DNA of 44,081 nucleotides from Paraglomus occultum (Eukaryota > Glomeromycota > Glomeromycetes > Paraglomerales > Paraglomeraceae): contig CAJVPJ010000105.1 in NCBI GenBank assembly GCA_910592205.1, positions 1 through 44,081 on the forward strand. The letters run 5' to 3'. A program made the position numbers and the translations under genes. The notes under the pieces were generated by a model. That model ran no database searches and was not told the origin of the DNA. It worked only from the letters and a program-made list of their open reading frames with translations. Positions 1 to 12,291 of this stretch are shown here, in pieces; positions within the stretch are counted from its first letter, which is position 1; each line of letters starts with the position of its first letter.

Positions 1-1455
1 TGAATTATCTTATATTTACATTTTAAAACAATTTGTATTAGCTCATAACATGCAAATAAAAGTACGTTTATTATGATAAAGTTAGATATCTCGATAAGTC
101 GGATACCTCGTTAAGTCGGACACAGGAGTCCGCCCCGACGAGTCCGACTTATCGAGTTTGCCTATGTATTACAATCGTGGCTAGTATATCAAATTCTTCT
201 TAATCATGACAAAATTTGAACAAACACACATAATTTGACTCGCATACCAACATACTTTATACACGTAAGTCTGCTCATGGAAAATGTCCCAAAAGCTCTA
301 GGCAGTTTTAGTGAGAATAACGAGCATATTTTTAAAAATAATTAGTGTTGGTTAAGTCGACGTATTTCCCACAAAAGTCTGTACGTTGAGTTATCGTCAA
401 TTGCATTCAAGTACGTCAACAATAACAATTTTGATATGCCAATAAAAAACCTGCTGGCTAAAAGATCATGTTTGATTAGATTAAGCAAATTTTCGTAATA
501 ATAATTTGTTTTCACACACTTATAACATTGACAATATTATATTAAGATAATAAGGCGGCGGTTTTTAGTTTTGCAAAATTTAAAGTTGCGTTGGGACAGC
601 AAAATACGTTGTTATTATTTTTAGATGAGCGTTTTACGCAATATTTTCTTAGATTAGTCGACCGCCGACAGGAATAAAAGATCTCGAAATGACGGTATGT
701 AAAATAATACCAATACGGATTCTAGTGCTTGTAATGTAATATTCACCGTCATGAATACACAAATGTTATGAAGTAACGTGATATATATCCAAACCGGGAA
801 AGATCGCTGTTATGCATCAATAATTTTATTGTGGTAACACCGTACATTGTGATTTCAATACTTGGTAAACCAATTTAATGTGATACTTCACACGCAATGT
901 AGATACTGGCTTACTGGCCCACTTGTCACCCGACTTTGGTAATTGGCTAGTGTGCTGGCAATTGGCTGCTCTAATCACCTGGTAAATGCGCATCTTTTTA
1001 TTGACAGTGATGGTGGGAGGAAAGGAGGAACTTGAAGACGGGAGAGAACGTTCCAGAAAACATTTCAGGTACAAGTCTAATATACATATGTCATTGGACT
1101 GGTGATAACTTGATATTGATAATAATGGCAATTGATTGTGATTTTATTCCCCATTATTGTCTGTGACAATCAACCCTTTAATGGGGAGGCCGTCACACAG
1201 CAATCTACCATGCCCTGGTTTCAACCCATATCACATCTACAGACAATAAAGTTCAATACATCACATGATACTAATCAATATATTTCTACAATCTGGCGTT
1301 TCTCTCTCCTCGTTGCCTTCCGAACCAAAACCTCAAACGAAAAAAAAAAAAAGAGAAATAGCAAGGAAATTTTCTTTCTCTCCACTATTTCCTTCCTCTA
1401 AACACCGTCAACGTTCAGCTACGTTCCTTTACGCATTCTTCGATTAATTTCTCAA
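1..1455. other. Intergenic region upstream of the velvet gene
   Basis: No open frame here looks like a gene. The only clear structure is the hairpin at 90-156, listed separately. The last 120 bases before the velvet start hold a purine run (about 1340-1365) followed by a pyrimidine-rich stretch (about 1370-1400), as is common just upstream of fungal start codons. This part is probably promoter and 5' leader. Nothing else was recognised. Confidence 0.6.
90..156. repeat. Perfect 14-bp inverted repeat with a partial third copy inside the loop
   Basis: The arm ctcgataagtcgga (90-103) is exactly complementary to tccgacttatcgag (143-156). The 39-nt loop carries a near-identical direct copy of the left arm, ctcgttaagtcgga (107-120), with one mismatch. 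It also holds a smaller inner pairing, cggac (117-121) with gtccg (128-132). The right arm can therefore pair with either of two left arms. It could be a MITE-like remnant or a structured RNA element. I could not match it to a known ribozyme or riboswitch core. Confidence 0.75.
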
Positions 1456-3595
1456 ATGTACCATCAGCATAGTCCCATACCCCCAACTCAAACCTCGCGC
1501 CAGTCAGAACATTTCTCCTCTAGTGCTCGTTCAGACTATCCAGAAGGGTACTTTCCTAACGTACCGCATGGGTATCCACACTATTATGACTATCACCATC
1601 CGCACCATCGCTATATGCCATATCCACCTCCCGGTATTCCTATTCACCACCCTCAACAATCTCAACAACTTTCTCCTTCGATAGCCACAGGACACGACGA
1701 GGAGAAAGCGATATATACAAGGGGACAATTAACATCGGGGAATAGCAATACCACATCGAACGAATCAAAAGGAACGGCTGATAATGGGAAGAAAGAAGCC
1801 AAGGCAAAGAATACGTCATCTAACAGAACTTCCTCCTCTCGTCCTTCAACTTCTTCGGGACCGTCAGCTAAAAGATTCAGAATGGAAAAGTTTGGAACTT
1901 TTGATGCTCCTCGAGAGGATGAGGATAAAAGGTAAGAGATGACGTGGGATGGGAGGAGAGTAGGAAAAAAAATAGAATTGAATTGGAAAGTGGAGGAAAC
2001 ACTTGTAGGCATAGTGCATGACAATGAGAAAAGAAAAAGAAAAGAATGGGTACAGTTTATGTCCAAGTGTAAGTGTTTGAAGGGATTATTAATGACGAAT
2101 ATTGGATATCAAGTAAGATAAGGACAGGAGACGACGAAATCAGGGTCAGAAATGAAATGTGTTAGCTCCTGCAGCTTTGCGATAAAAATTGCAAGAGATT
2201 AGTCGATCTACACTGCAATTATCTTTCCCGATCCAAACGTTATTCCCGATTGCTTGTGAGGTGATCTGATATTTAATGTTGACTTTACGTCTTCTCATCC
2301 TTTGCTAAACAATGGATTCCCAAAGACACACGACACGTATTGCATTCTGGTACCCATTAACTCGTTCATGTAGCTTGACACACGCTTATTCCCGTTCATT
2401 CGCACGCTACTTTGGAATGCATGTATTTTTAGAACTCTGCTATAATAATGATATGAACGTAATAATCTTTATACTAATCTGTCAATGCTTTTCTCGTTTC
2501 AAAACTTTGTTCTATGCTTTTTCAGAATCTATCGATTAGTTGTTTGTCAGCAACCACTACGCGCGCGCATGTGTGGGTTCGGTGAGAAAGATCGGCGTCC
2601 GGTCGATCCTCCTCCGATAGTGCAACTAATCATTAATGACGAGGAGGGTAATTTAGATACAAGGTATATGTAGCGAGAGGGAAGGTGAGAAACAATGGAT
2701 TGGGGAAGGAGCAACCTTAGCTTTATCAATATCCCGTGGTGCATCTTCCGCATTACTATTCTTAATATAAAGCAACAATATGAGTGAATTAATTATGGGG
2801 TCACGGGTCTTGGTCGTGAAAGGCGAGCATATTAGAACATTAGCAGTACCGTCTATCGTTAATTATCGTTCTCTTTTACTTACCTCGCGCACTTTTTTTT
2901 TTTACATGAATTGATCATATATCAAACTCTAATCTTTTAGCATGCTTCAGAACCCCTTCTTTGTTCTCCATGTAACCCTATGGTCAGAAGATGGCCGGGA
3001 AGAGCGAAATGTGATTAGCAGTCCACCAAAGACTACGCGTGTACTGATGGGTTCTCTTGTCTCTTCGCCGGCCATATTAAAGAATACTCAAAATGAACAG
3101 GGTTGCTATTTCTGCTTCCCAGACCTATCCATACGCACGGAGGGAAAGTATACGCTAAAATTCTCCTTGATGAAACTAGGAAAGTAAGTATTGTAAATGA
3201 TGTGAGAGGGAGGCGTCGGGCGTGAGGAGAAAGGACGCGAAAACAGAAGATGTGAAATATGCATGTTTTGGCATGAATTGACGTATCTAAACGAATCAAC
3301 GTTCTGGCACTTTTTGCACCAACTTAGTGAAGACCGATTGGTTAGTACTCGAGCTGTCATCCTTACCACCACATTCTCTTCGCCATTTACAGTCTATTCC
3401 GCAAAGAAGTTCCCGGGAATGACCGGTACGAGTATCCAATATTTTTTATATTAGTCTTGACGTTTCCTCTTTACAGATTCACTCTAAACATGCTACTTTC
3501 CATCAGAGTCGACGGAACTTTCGAAAGCATTCGCCAGACAAGGGTTAAAAATTCCTATCCGCAACGATGTGCGGCCTCGTAGGATAGAAGACTAA
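1456..3595 (+). CDS. Velvet-domain transcriptional regulator (VelB-like)
   Basis: Five exons (1456-1931, 2526-2663, 2941-3183, 3328-3425, 3507-3595) give a 347-residue protein. Residues 1-158 are low-complexity, rich in His, Pro, Tyr and Ser. The velvet domain runs from about 160 to 342. It opens with [20 protein letters not shown] and has [17 protein letters not shown]-like [12 protein letters not shown], and the signature [20 protein letters not shown] followed by KIPIR. The text around [12 protein letters not shown] and the KIPIRND end resemble VelB more than VosA, though the long VelB insertion is absent. Velvet proteins are fungal nuclear factors with a Rel-like DNA-binding fold that form homo- and heterodimers to control sporulation and metabolism. 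The 594-nt first intron is long for this window and could hide another exon. Confidence 0.92.
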
Positions 3596-4993
3596 AAGGG
3601 GGGAATTTTTTGCTCTTACACGATTTTAACTTAACTTTGCTTTATATACTCGCGTTATTCTACGGACTAAAGATTGCTCGAATGTCAATTAATTGATAGT
3701 TATTTAACGTTTTATCGGTGTTTTTCTCTAATATGCTTATCACCTTACTTGTTCCATTAAATGTATTTCGCATTCATTCAATTGTCGAGAAATTCTAAGA
3801 CGAACCGGAAAAAAAAAGAAAAAAACAAAAAAAAAAAAAGGAAAGAAAAGAAATAGCCATTATACTTTTAATCAATAATACATAAGTCAAGGATTGCAGC
3901 AAGCATACAGAGAATGACGATAAAATATCCTTCATGATAATATATAGTCTGAACGAATTCTGAATACAAAATTTTTAATAATAATAATAATAAATCGAAA
4001 CAAACAGTTTTTGTGCAGAGTGAGAGAAACATGTCTTAGCAATACTGCGCCATTCATATGGGGTAAGTTTTCATCATGACACCAAATTACTGTCTACAGA
4101 GTGAATAGATAAGACAGTCAACTAGTAATCGCGAAGATCTGCACGTGTAGAATGCGAGTACTTTTGTTGGTAGCATTCCACTGATGCAGAGTTGCGTAAA
4201 TTGTAATGTCTTTCGGAATTTCTTTAAGAAAAAAAACAAGCTTCATTTGTTGTCTTGCTGGTAGTAGTAGGAATCAATCCTTAATATAAGTTTTTACTTA
4301 ACATTTTCGATAATAAAAAAAACAAATTACGTGAAACTTCTGTACAGAAAATAAAATAGTTGAGCGCAATCATTTCTAACATTATTTCTCTAGTTCATAA
4401 AAAATGATAATATAATAACCACATTCTTTGCTTGTCGATGCATCAGAATAAGTGACATGTATTAAAACCACAAGTTTTCGTTTAAAGAAAAAGGGGAGAG
4501 GAAATTTTTTACATGAAAATTTCTTTGCTTTTTTTTTGTTTGGAAGGGGAAAATGGGATGGAGTGGAAAATAAAAAAGAAAGAATATAACTCTTAATAGT
4601 ATAATAGCAAACAAGTAAATAGTTCTAATTAATATAGTTGGACAGCCCAGAATGAGGTATACAAAACTTGGAGAAAACCGACCCAACATCACAACACGAA
4701 TTTTACGCTCTCCAAATAAGGTGTGGAAACCTAATAACGATGTAAAAGTTATTTCAAACACCATATAAAGAAAATAAACCCTTTGCGATTTTATTTATAG
4801 ACAACCATTAGAGGTGTTTGCAATTGGGGATAGGTTCTCACAGCACGTACATGCAGTCACGTTGCTGTTCTGTAGCGTTTTTGCTGGTATGTTCTACGTA
4901 AGTTTTTCGCTTGTCCTTGAACGGGGATTAAGAGAGTGTGATGGGACGAATGATGATGATGATGGGTGTGGTGGTGGAGGATGCGGAGGAGGG

Positions 4994-5035
<42 letters not shown>

Positions 5036-5145
5036 GGAGGAGGAGGAGGAGGAGGAGATTGAATGGTGAAGGAATGGAAGAGACTGATTGATTGAGAGAT
5101 TGAGAGATTGAGAGATTGAGAGGGGAAAGGAATATTAAGATAACA
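3596..5145. other. Intergenic region between two convergent genes
   Basis: This is 3' flanking DNA shared by the velvet gene (+) and the LDB-like gene (-). It is AT-rich with A-tracts (about 3808-3852) and ends in a microsatellite block (4950-5122). The open frames at 4462-4764 and 4814-4996 are low-complexity and show no family resemblance. I see no gene here. Confidence 0.6.
4950..5122. repeat. Compound microsatellite (GAT)n-(GAG)n-(ATTGAGAG)n
   Basis: Trinucleotide runs of GAT (about 4951-4964 and 4993-5034) pass into GAG (about 5034-5057) and then into several copies of an 8-bp unit, attgagag (about 5091-5122). The block ends about 25 bp from the stop codon of the LDB-like gene, so it probably lies in that gene's 3' untranslated region. 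Such arrays are expected to vary in length between isolates. Confidence 0.9.
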
Positions 5146-7225
5146 TTATTGCTTTCTCGGCGAAGACTTTGGCCCATTGGTATTTGTAGTACGGCGTTTC
5201 TTTTGGCTCGGAGTTCCACTTCCGTCGTTATGACGTTTTTCTAAAAATGGAAATAAAAAAAAGAAACAGATATTAATCAACTACAAATACCAGCCATTAT
5301 AAATCAGGGACACTCCACTACCCTGCCAACCCCTACACCAAACCCCTTCACCTGTATGTATCTACTCTCCACCGTTTGAATTGACTTACCTGATACTGCA
5401 GGTGATTTTACTGACTTATTCATTCCAGCATTTGTTCCCGATGGAGAGGGTGTTGGTTGTGGTGTTGGGGCTTGTACATCATTACCTGTTATTCCCATAG
5501 ATATGTGTTCGTTCTTAATTTCGCCATCTTTTATATTCGGTGGTGATGGGTTTTGCAACATCGGTGACATTGCCGGTCTGTTGTTTGTGGTTCGCCATGA
5601 TTCTAATAAAAAAAACAACATTAAAATTAATGAAGGACGATAGAAGAAAAGATCAGTACTGACATGTCTGTCATAGTTCACACTTACTTAATGGCTCCGA
5701 TCCATGTCCTCCATACTTTTGTGCGAGTAGTAATGTAATGCTATATATCTGAGAACGATTAAATTACATGATTAATAATGCCATCGAGTCTCGTATGTTA
5801 ATGTTGGATAACAAATTTACCTCTAAATATTCCGTGACTAACTTTGGTATCCCGTACGGTTCTATACTTTGTCCACTTTCTTTTCTAGAATCTTTAACTT
5901 CTCGTGTTTTTGGATCTCGTGGTAAATATTCTGTACATTTGTCTGTCTTAAACTCAAATGAAGACATTCTCGCAAAATGATTGAATTTTACGGCTAATGT
6001 GCCGCTATGAACAACCTAATAAATAAAACAAAAAAAAACGGGTTTAATCAGACCATCCCCACAAGTCAAGCAAAGGACATTAAAGGCAAAATTACAAAGA
6101 ATAAGCTAATGACGGTTCTCTTACCTGTGATCCATCTTTATAATGATATGTAAATGTTGCTTTGTGAAATCGTAATGTCATATCTTGCATAAACGACCTC
6201 TCATCTGGATATCCAGGCGCTAATCGAACGCTTATTACGTCCGATACATAAAATCTACGAAAGAAATGTGCAAAATTATGGAATTTTAAATCTGTAAATT
6301 GATAAAAACGTAAACAAATGAGAAAATCGGTTAATAAAGTGAAAACAGCGAATTGCAAAACTAACAAATATGTGAAAAACGCAAAACCAAGACAAAATTT
6401 GCCATAGTTGAACGATGACTTTGTAAATTTTCACATATATCGTATCAATTTACCATACCATATGTATCATGTTTCTGTGTATGTGAATTTAAAAAAATAT
6501 ATCGTAATCTTGCATCTTCGGCAAAGAAATTTTTAATGGGATTTGTCCAATACTCTATTTCACTTTTATTTGCATTATTAGGAATATTCTATCATCGAAA
6601 AAAAAAAGTATCACAGTTAGTAATAACTCTTGTACGTATTCTCAAAACCGAATAGTCAGTTTGGACAAGTATCCTTCCGACTTTGCCTTTCTCATCGTTA
6701 CTTTACAACTTTTCCACTCCCTTTTACTCCACTCCACTTTTACTCCACTCTATTCCACTCCACTCTATTCCACTCCACTCTACTCCACTCCACTCCCACC
6801 GTCTCTTATACCTCTGACAAATGTTCGGCCCAACCTAATACTTTCGTAAATGCATTCCAGAATTGCACTCTAAAAAACCAGCGACATAGTTAGTACTTGG
6901 AACAACAACACCAAAAACAAACACATGTTCCCTCGATCATAAAATGTAGCTACCAAAATATGCTTTAAAAGCAACCCTTTTCCTCTCACCAACCAAGGCT
7001 CACCAAATGACTATTTTTGACTTACTTTTGGCTGCTATGATTCGCAACAAACCTTTGCTGTAGGGCTCCAGGGATTCTTTGCCCGTTTCCTATTGCTTGC
7101 ATCAAATTCGGTACATATTGTCCAGACTGTGGCACTATATACCTTGTTGGAGCGAACTGAAGGTGTGCTGTGTTGTTTTGAAGTATGTTCGCCGTTGTAG
7201 TTAGATTCGCCGGGTTATAGCTCAT
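5146..7225 (-). CDS. LIM-domain-binding (LDB1/SEUSS/Mfg1-type) transcriptional co-regulator
   Basis: Eight exons on the minus strand (7225-7026, 6869-6812, 6588-6459, 6291-6125, 6015-5821, 5748-5688, 5602-5390, 5240-5146) join in phase to 372 residues. Residues 1-66 are a Gln/Asn-rich leader. The LIM-bind domain (about 68-255) shows EYWTNPIKNFFAEDARLRYI, then SVRLAPG, HKATFTYHYKDGSQ, and SGTLAVKFNHFARMSSFEFK. This matches the family order of oligomerisation core, Tyr/Gly-rich strand and exit strand. A Pro/Ser/Thr linker follows, then a basic tail with QKKRR, a likely nuclear signal. Relatives bridge DNA-bound factors; fungal members such as Mfg1/Ptf1 govern filamentous growth. No LIM-interaction segment like that of animal LDB1 is evident. 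The second intron holds a minisatellite. Family call is firm; orthology is inference. Confidence 0.85.
6706..6800. repeat. Pyrimidine minisatellite in an intron
   Basis: Repeated units of the type ccactctattccactc, about 15-16 bp each, run through the second intron of the LDB-like gene (intron 6589-6811). On the transcribed strand this is a purine-rich ggagtgg array. It starts about ten bases from the 5' splice site. Confidence 0.85.
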
Positions 7226-8045
7226 TTGTTATTAATATCTCAATCTCTTCAAGAATAGTAGGAAAGGTTCGGCAAGGAAGAAAGTAATATTCAAGGTTTA
7301 TATGCGAGGTTTAATTTGGCGAGAAAATTGAGTCAACAGTGTTTCCTACCAAATTGCCGATTATGTTTAACCTCTTACGGATGTTTGGGGGGTCACAAGG
7401 CGATTCGCATTCCTTTATTCCTTTGGAACATAAAAAATCAATACTATTGGACATTATTTTGTGATTACGGCGTTTATGAATGTGTGTGAACTTATTGATG
7501 TCATTATTGTTCTCTGTTTCATTTTTAAGGGTTTTATGCTTTTCTTTAACGAGAGTGGAAAGAAAGGTCTAACTAAAAGCCTATTCCGTGGCCTGCACAC
7601 TCGCTAGATGATGGGATGGCAAGTCTCGCTTGCCGTGAAACAGAGGAGAGATGAGCGTGGCTCGTGGCTAAACGTTGCGTGAAATGACCAAGGAATACGT
7701 GTATGCAAAGTTTGCAGCTTGGGTTTATGCTCTCTGGAAGCAATATTTATTCTTGGAGGCTATATGGTGATTGCTCTCTTTCGCCATTTGCGCTATCCCC
7801 CCGTCCTGTATTATTGTGTCAAAGGCGAAAGTTTGGTCTGAACTTTAAAAGATGCTTTGATTGGAGGAATTGAGGAATCTAGCGTCTAGTATCGAATATA
7901 AATATTTACAAATGGTTCGTTCTTTACGGCGAAGAAACTCTGACTACTTTACGAGACGTAAACATCTTTATTAATAATTGACACAACACCATTTTTTGAT
8001 TCAATTCCTGATACCAGATCCTTGTTCGTTTTAATCGAAAAACGT
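7226..8045. other. Intergenic region between SURF1 and the LDB-like gene
   Basis: This 820-bp gap should hold the SURF1 3' end and the LDB-like promoter and leader, both on the minus strand. I see no open frame with coding character and no recognisable repeat. Confidence 0.55.
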
Positions 8046-9501
8046 TTATCCTTGTAAGAAATGTTTTCTCAAAGTTCCAGCTCTTGGCTTCTTAATGTAC
8101 ATGAAGAACATTACACTAGTTAAGGCAGATAGAGAATACCTAATATATAATTTGTAAGAGAAACACGGTCAAATAAAAAAGAAAAAAAGGGAGAACAACA
8201 ATTGCATTGACTCACCATGTAACAGCATATTGTGTATGGGTATTTCGCAGCTCTACTGCAGGTATCTTTCCAACCGGATCCCCCTCGTCGATGAGTTTGT
8301 TGGCAACATACGGAGAGACATCTTTACATGGAAAGGTGAATACGGAAAGAACAGTCTAGTCGATCCCAAGTAACTCGTGCTGGAGAAACAGATGATCTTG
8401 GAATATAATAGTCACCTAAAGATTTCTCTATAAGAATAGGGTGAGCGTTCGTTCTCTCGGCCATTGTGTCAAGATCGGTCCAGAGCCACTCGTTTTCTTC
8501 TACTTTGTTCATCGGTACAAAAATACCTCTCTATCAAAGACGATTATATCATCAATGCATATCTTTGTACTAGTACTCGGTGCTGCAACGTGTCTAGTTT
8601 GTTTGAATATTCACCTTTTCGCCTTTTTTTACCACTCCATCTATCGTAACTGTTCCCTCCTGCTGTAATTAAATTCACGAAGATCAACCAACTTCTCTGA
8701 CGATTAAACTCACGCAATCATTAAATATACATACTAGACTATTCGGTCTTGTTGACCGATCAGCTTTATCCCGAGATATCCATCCTCTGTTTACCAAAAC
8801 TGATGATCTGATATATCAGCAAAATTTATATGTATACGTTTTCCAGTTGTCTCTCTTTAAGAAAGTACACGGATGAAATAGTAAACAATGAAATCACTTA
8901 CCCATCATCCCGTTCAAGAGGAGTAATCACATTATAACCTTGTTGATTGAAGCGCGAACGAAGCCCAACAAGCATTTCTTTATCGTGTTGGAATCTACCA
9001 GTTACGTTGACGCGTCTGTAATAGAGGTCATCAACGAGTTTTCGACTAGCGTAGCATCCGTTTATATTAGTTATTCCAAACTGTATGAACTGATTTGTGG
9101 TAGGATCTTTCTTGAAACTATTTTACCTACTTAAACTTCTTGGGAAGTGTGATGGGAGGAGTAGATAACCGCTCCTCGTATAATTCTATTAATCCTACTT
9201 TCCAACGCAGTCTCTGTATCTGCCAAGTTCCCAGGCCAAATGTTACTATCGGAACAAGTGCCAAAAACAATGCTTTCAGACGATAAGATATCTTATTCTT
9301 CCGTGCAAGTGTGATTGGAATGTTATAATTTGTGGTTGTCGTCGCATAACATCGTGCTGCTTGATACCGTCCTTGGTAAAAACGATTATTAATGTTTGCA
9401 GTATCAGAGTTCAGCAGAGGTGAACTGTTTCTGCTGGTGCATCTCGATAACAAGCCGGTCGACGACTTGCGCGTCAGATGAATTAACGAATTTTTCATCA
9501 T
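8046..9501 (-). CDS. SHY1: SURF1/SHY1 cytochrome c oxidase assembly factor
   Basis: Seven exons (9501-9131, 9045-8902, 8807-8735, 8662-8615, 8530-8416, 8321-8216, 8139-8046) give 316 residues, normal for the family. A Ser/Arg-rich mitochondrial presequence (about 1-52) is followed by the first membrane helix (about 76-94) with the hallmark FGLGTWQIQRLRWK. The intermembrane domain has YYRRVNVTGRFQH, GLRSRFNQQGYNVITPL, VLVNRGWI and NEWLWTDLDTMA. The protein closes with PAVELRNTHTQYAVTWYSLS, a second helix (about 286-302) and MYIKKPRAG. SURF1 sits in the inner mitochondrial membrane and supports maturation of the heme a/CuB centre of Cox1. All expected motifs are present, so the gene looks intact. 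It lies 820 bp upstream of the LDB-like gene on the same strand, with no sign of a functional link. Confidence 0.95.
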
Positions 9502-12291
9502 TGCGGTAATCGCATTTGCATCTGTTTGTATTAGTATGGTATTTGTGTTCCGGCTCCGTGATAATACACAAATTAGGAAATTAAAAATTTATCCGCATCG
9601 GTGTACGTATGTTGACGTAATTGAACATAATCCCATTATTGTTTCATTGTTATATTGTAACAAATTGGGAATGGTACGATACAACGTCAATGTCAGAAAT
9701 GAAAATTTGTGTGAAACCCAACAGTGGAGAGTGTTATTATTTTTTTCTTATCGAAAGTAAGCCTTTTAAGAGAAGGAAAGAATTTCAATAACTCGGAAAC
9801 TGTCTACTAAGATTAACTAGCACCGAAATCTTGTTCAAGGCTAAAAATAGTAATCGACAGCTCTGCAAACTATTGACATAATTATCAACCTCACATTGCT
9901 CGTATGTCAATAATTACTCATTATAATGAAAGAAGCAGACGGATCAATATTTGGTAGGCTAATAAATGATACATATCTAAAAACGTATATGCAAGCAACC
10001 CCTATTATTACATAGCAGCTGCATCTCAAAACCGTTGTGTATCCAGTACTTGCCCGATCTGGTTCTTCTTTCCGCATATATGTTGCATTATCAGAATAAT
10101 ACAGTAATAGTAATAGATGTTTAGCCATTAGCTATTATATAAGCATTCACACCAGTCATGATTTTTGCACGGTTTATGCGTCAAATGTAATAATTCATCA
10201 CGTAGGTTGTTGAATGGCGATCTCGATATGATCTCGTCTTTGTTTGCGAATTGATTACATATTATCTAAAGCCTTCTGTCTCAAATAAATGCATGTAAGA
10301 GTTAGAGAAAGTCACAGATAAAACATAGAGCATCAAAAGCAAATTACCTCGATATGCAGTAATATTGTAATGAATGTTCAATCACTAGTAACTCATCAAT
10401 TGATGAAGGCAACTTAACCTTCTTCGACAGACCTAGCCGCCAAACGTTTCTCACTTTCCAATCCAATGCATAAACATTATAATTGTAATATAACAAAAGA
10501 TAGTTAGATGGTCCATGATTACAGTATTACAGGAAAATAACTAAAATATACAGTATACGTACAAGATAGTTTTCGTTCGCGTCTTTCCTCCGAAGACTTT
10601 TGACTTCACTTCATCGCTTTGCTTGTTAAAAATGTCTCACGAAAATGAAATTATTACAACAATGATAATGCTGTTTCAGTTTCTTTTGGGCCGAGCAGCC
10701 GAATGGTATATTGTAAACCATCCTCTTTTGAGAAATGCGCGATTGAAGTCCCAAAGCCGTTTATACGTTAACACTTTAATCAGTGAGGGGTTTATTAAAA
10801 TACGTCGCGGTGAGAGAACCACAGATTATATAATTATTAATCGCTATTTTATATTACGCGTCACGCTACAAATAGATTATGTGCTATTTACATATTTATC
10901 AACAAATTAAGTAGAAAATTATTATATTCGACGCTAGTTTGCGGTCTTTATAAGCCACGCATGTGGTGACTGATAACGATATCGTTACTCTCTAATAGAT
11001 CCATTAATTATATATAAAGAAAGCGATATGGAGGCAGCACCACGCACTTTCAAATGCACTGTGTTAGGAAATACGGTCTTGAGATTGTTTGAAAAGGTTA
11101 CGTTAGTCACAGAAAGAAGATGAAGGATCTTGGAATATCGAAGATGAATTATGTGATACACATCGGACATCATGGATTGATTAAAATATAGTCACAATTA
11201 GCTAATACGCAACGAATAAACCAGTAAACGTAACTTTACTACGGATATCAATAAATTTGGGGTACTTGCGAGACAATTTAAATACTTTATACTTCCCGAC
11301 ATGATAAACGCTTCTCAATGTGATATCTGAATTACGGGAGCTTTTCATAATGGCCTAAGTGAACAGTCCAATGAATTTAATAGTCAGCAATAATACAGAA
11401 TATCAATATAGAATTGGACTTACCGCGTGAATAATGCTTATCTTTATATATGCCTGATATTCCCATACGAGCCCACCTTTTTGCAAATTCAAAAATCAAT
11501 TACTTCTTACTTTTGTCATTTGATACTTATTTGGGACTGATGTTCAATGTTCTGAGAATATGAGATCAATCTGTCAACGTCATAATGAATTCTATTCAAA
11601 TGACTCTTTAATCAATTTATGTCCTAGTTCAAACTTTATTAAACAACGTCTATATAAAACTTTGTACCATACCTTAAAGAGCTTGGTGATAGGATCAATA
11701 TTTACGTGACTGGTAAGGGGTGGTACATAAAAATTGATTATCTGTCTTTCCAGATACAGATGACAGTGATTCATTGATGGTATAAGCTGCATGAAGTTTA
11801 CACAGAACATTACCATTATTGTAATATGTAAGTACAATTTTTTTTGCTCTCACTTAGAAGGGTGTTTATTTACACGGCATTTACTTAATTTTAATATAAA
11901 TAATGGCATTTTTATGGGTCCACAAACCATCTACATTAGAAAGGCCACACCTGAACTTTTTTGTGCACTCATGCTTGCAGTGCTTTATGGTATATATTAA
12001 TATCATTGATAAGCTATAAATTTGGGGAAATTGGGTTTTAAAACATGTGTTGATGGTATAGGTACTTAAGCACAGCTGACAAGTATATGTGTCAGATCAA
12101 GTCCACATGCTAGAGATTAGAAAAAGTTGGTATTATTATTATTAGCAGATGCCACCACCAAATACAAAATAAAAATTTTAAATAATTTCCGAAATTTCTT
12201 CTTAACATAATCAAAGATAATAATAATAATGCAAAGTGCAAAAAGTGGCTACCAAAATTTCTTGCCATCTTTGGTGGCCAAAGTTTCTAAC
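9502..12291. other. Gene-poor region upstream of SURF1
   Basis: About 2.8 kb of AT-rich DNA. The SURF1 promoter should lie in the first few hundred bases. Short open frames (for example 9907-10128 on the minus strand and 11592-11837 on the minus strand) lack motifs and are probably chance. The frame at 10632-10910 is listed separately as a weak candidate. No repeat or RNA gene was recognised. Confidence 0.5.
10632..10910 (+). CDS. Small hypothetical open frame (weak)
   Basis: An ATG-initiated frame of 92 codons starts MSHENEIITTMIML and includes the basic stretch RNARLKSQSRLYVNTL and GFIKIRRGERT. The first 60 residues read more like protein than the AT-driven tail. A possible 5' splice site (cgcg|gtgaga, near 10810) falls where the character changes, so this could be a first exon. 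I do not recognise the family and found no matching downstream exon. A chance open frame is the main alternative. Confidence 0.25.
   Translation: MSHENEIITTMIMLFQFLLGRAAEWYIVNHPLLRNARLKSQSRLYVNTLISEGFIKIRRGERTTDYIIINRYFILRVTLQIDYVLFTYLSTN

Noticed and set aside
90-156. Hammerhead ribozyme for the 90-156 hairpin
   Set aside because: The conserved CTGATGA and GAAA core elements are absent.
1662-2066. 134-residue minus-strand open frame
   Set aside because: It overlaps exon 1 of the velvet gene antisense and is low-complexity.
4857-5219. 120-residue minus-strand open frame with long Leu/Ile runs
   Set aside because: The runs are translations of the GAT/GAG microsatellite. The true last exon of the LDB-like gene uses another frame and stops at 5146.
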